Source: a virus. Taken from it: DNA of 23,994 nucleotides. Position 1 is the stretch's first letter; each line of letters opens with the position of its first letter. Positions 23,673 to 23,994 of the stretch are shown here, in pieces. Under the pieces are notes generated by a model that saw only the letters and a list, made by a program, of their open reading frames with translations, was not told the origin of the DNA and did not search any database. Position numbers and translations under genes: made by a program. Location of the stretch: positions 1 to 23,994 of the IMG/VR virus record IMGVR_UViG_3300050121_000033. One strand, written 5' to 3'.

Positions 23673-23994
23673 GCACCAAACTATTGAGCGATGACGAGAT
23701 TGAAGCGGTGCATGCCCGCGCCTATCAAGCACTGTACGCTGGTGGCTACACGGGAGGCATGGGTGGCGAGCAATGGGATAACGCATCGGCCCGCGCCATC
23801 GAATCCGCCGTGCTCGCCAAGGTAGCAACGGTGAGTGCCCCGGTTGCATATCGCTTTCGTCGTAGTGCGGACGAAAAATGGTATTACGACGAGCGCGACG
23901 CCAATTGGTGGCAGCATGAGCCTCTATTCACTCACACCGCCCCAACGCAAGGCACGCTGCAACCGGATGCGGAGCCGGTGGCGTGGCAACGAGC
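23669..23994 (+). CDS. Partial hypothetical accessory protein, runs off the window
   Basis: At least 108 aa, no stop before the end. It begins MSTKLLSDDEIEAVHARAYQ after the same ribosome site as its neighbour (GGAGGTGAAACC). AGGYTGGMGGEQWDNASARA follows, then a small aromatic domain (VAYRFRRSADEKWYYDERDA, then NWWQHEPLFTH) and the start of a repeat of the 'EPVAW' type. This VAYR/VAWQ tandem arrangement is common in phage early proteins with unknown function. Confidence 0.75.
   Translation, partial: MSTKLLSDDEIEAVHARAYQALYAGGYTGGMGGEQWDNASARAIESAVLAKVATVSAPVAYRFRRSADEKWYYDERDANWWQHEPLFTHTAPTQGTLQPDAEPVAWQR

Noticed and set aside
1-23994. tRNA genes, insertion sequences or rRNA
   Set aside because: I saw no cloverleaf-like segment, transposase motif or terminal inverted repeats; a tRNAscan and IS search would be decisive.

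Overview
The window is the central part of a temperate, P22-like tailed phage (podovirus-type head and packaging genes), either a free phage or a prophage. It lacks both ends, integrase, attachment sites and any host genes. The moderately high G+C content, the short repressor, the YdaS-type Cro and the DUF6475/DUF551/DUF7220-type genes resemble phages of Burkholderiales (Burkholderia, Ralstonia, Bordetella) or Xanthomonadaceae. That host assignment is an inference from remembered family resemblance, not a search.

Layout. (1) Positions 1-10451, minus strand: late virion cassette. Read in transcription order it is acidic protein, small terminase, large terminase, small protein, portal, scaffold, coat, small LEM/SAP-like protein, gp4-like and gp10-like tail accessory factors, a small beta-rich protein in the tail-needle slot, a 2OG-Fe(II) oxygenase, a GNAT acetyltransferase, and the start of a probable ejection protein. 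This is P22 gene order (3-2-1-8-5-4-10-26-7) with two enzymes inserted. (2) 10452-10540: two terminator-like hairpins directly after a candidate late antiterminator gene and before the late cassette. (3) 10538-16157, minus strand: early replication operon running from a YdaS/Cro-like gene at 16157 through an HTH protein, NinB, YbcO-like DUF1364, a GIY-YIG protein, an O-like initiator, DUF6475, RusA and tiny membrane proteins. The genes are chained almost throughout by 4-base ATGA overlaps. The O-like gene contains seven 10-11-bp phased iterons and a pyrimidine-rich, AT-rich tract, which looks like a lambda-style internal origin. (4) 16158-17500: immunity region with divergent Cro-like and short CI-like genes. 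Four copies of an 11-bp palindrome lie in two pairs, each pair 35 bp apart, one at the Cro promoter and one at the rightward promoter. Between them is a lipoprotein gene with its own terminator, a lysogenic-conversion (moron) candidate. (5) 17503-23994, plus strand: pentapeptide-repeat protein, several small proteins, RecT annealase, YqaJ exonuclease, DnaQ-like exonuclease, a C5 cytosine methyltransferase whose whole length is overlapped in the +1 frame by a second ORF, then DUF551 and further accessory proteins.

How it would work together (inference): the CI-like repressor binds the shared operators to silence both early operons, as lambda CI does at OR and OL. After induction, the leftward transcript makes replication proteins and eventually a late regulator that lets polymerase pass the 10.5-kb terminators into the virion genes. 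The rightward transcript makes recombination and DNA-modification proteins. The points most worth a second look are the dual-frame methyltransferase locus, the iteron origin inside the O-like gene, the matched operator pairs, and the oxygenase/acetyltransferase pair inside the virion operon.
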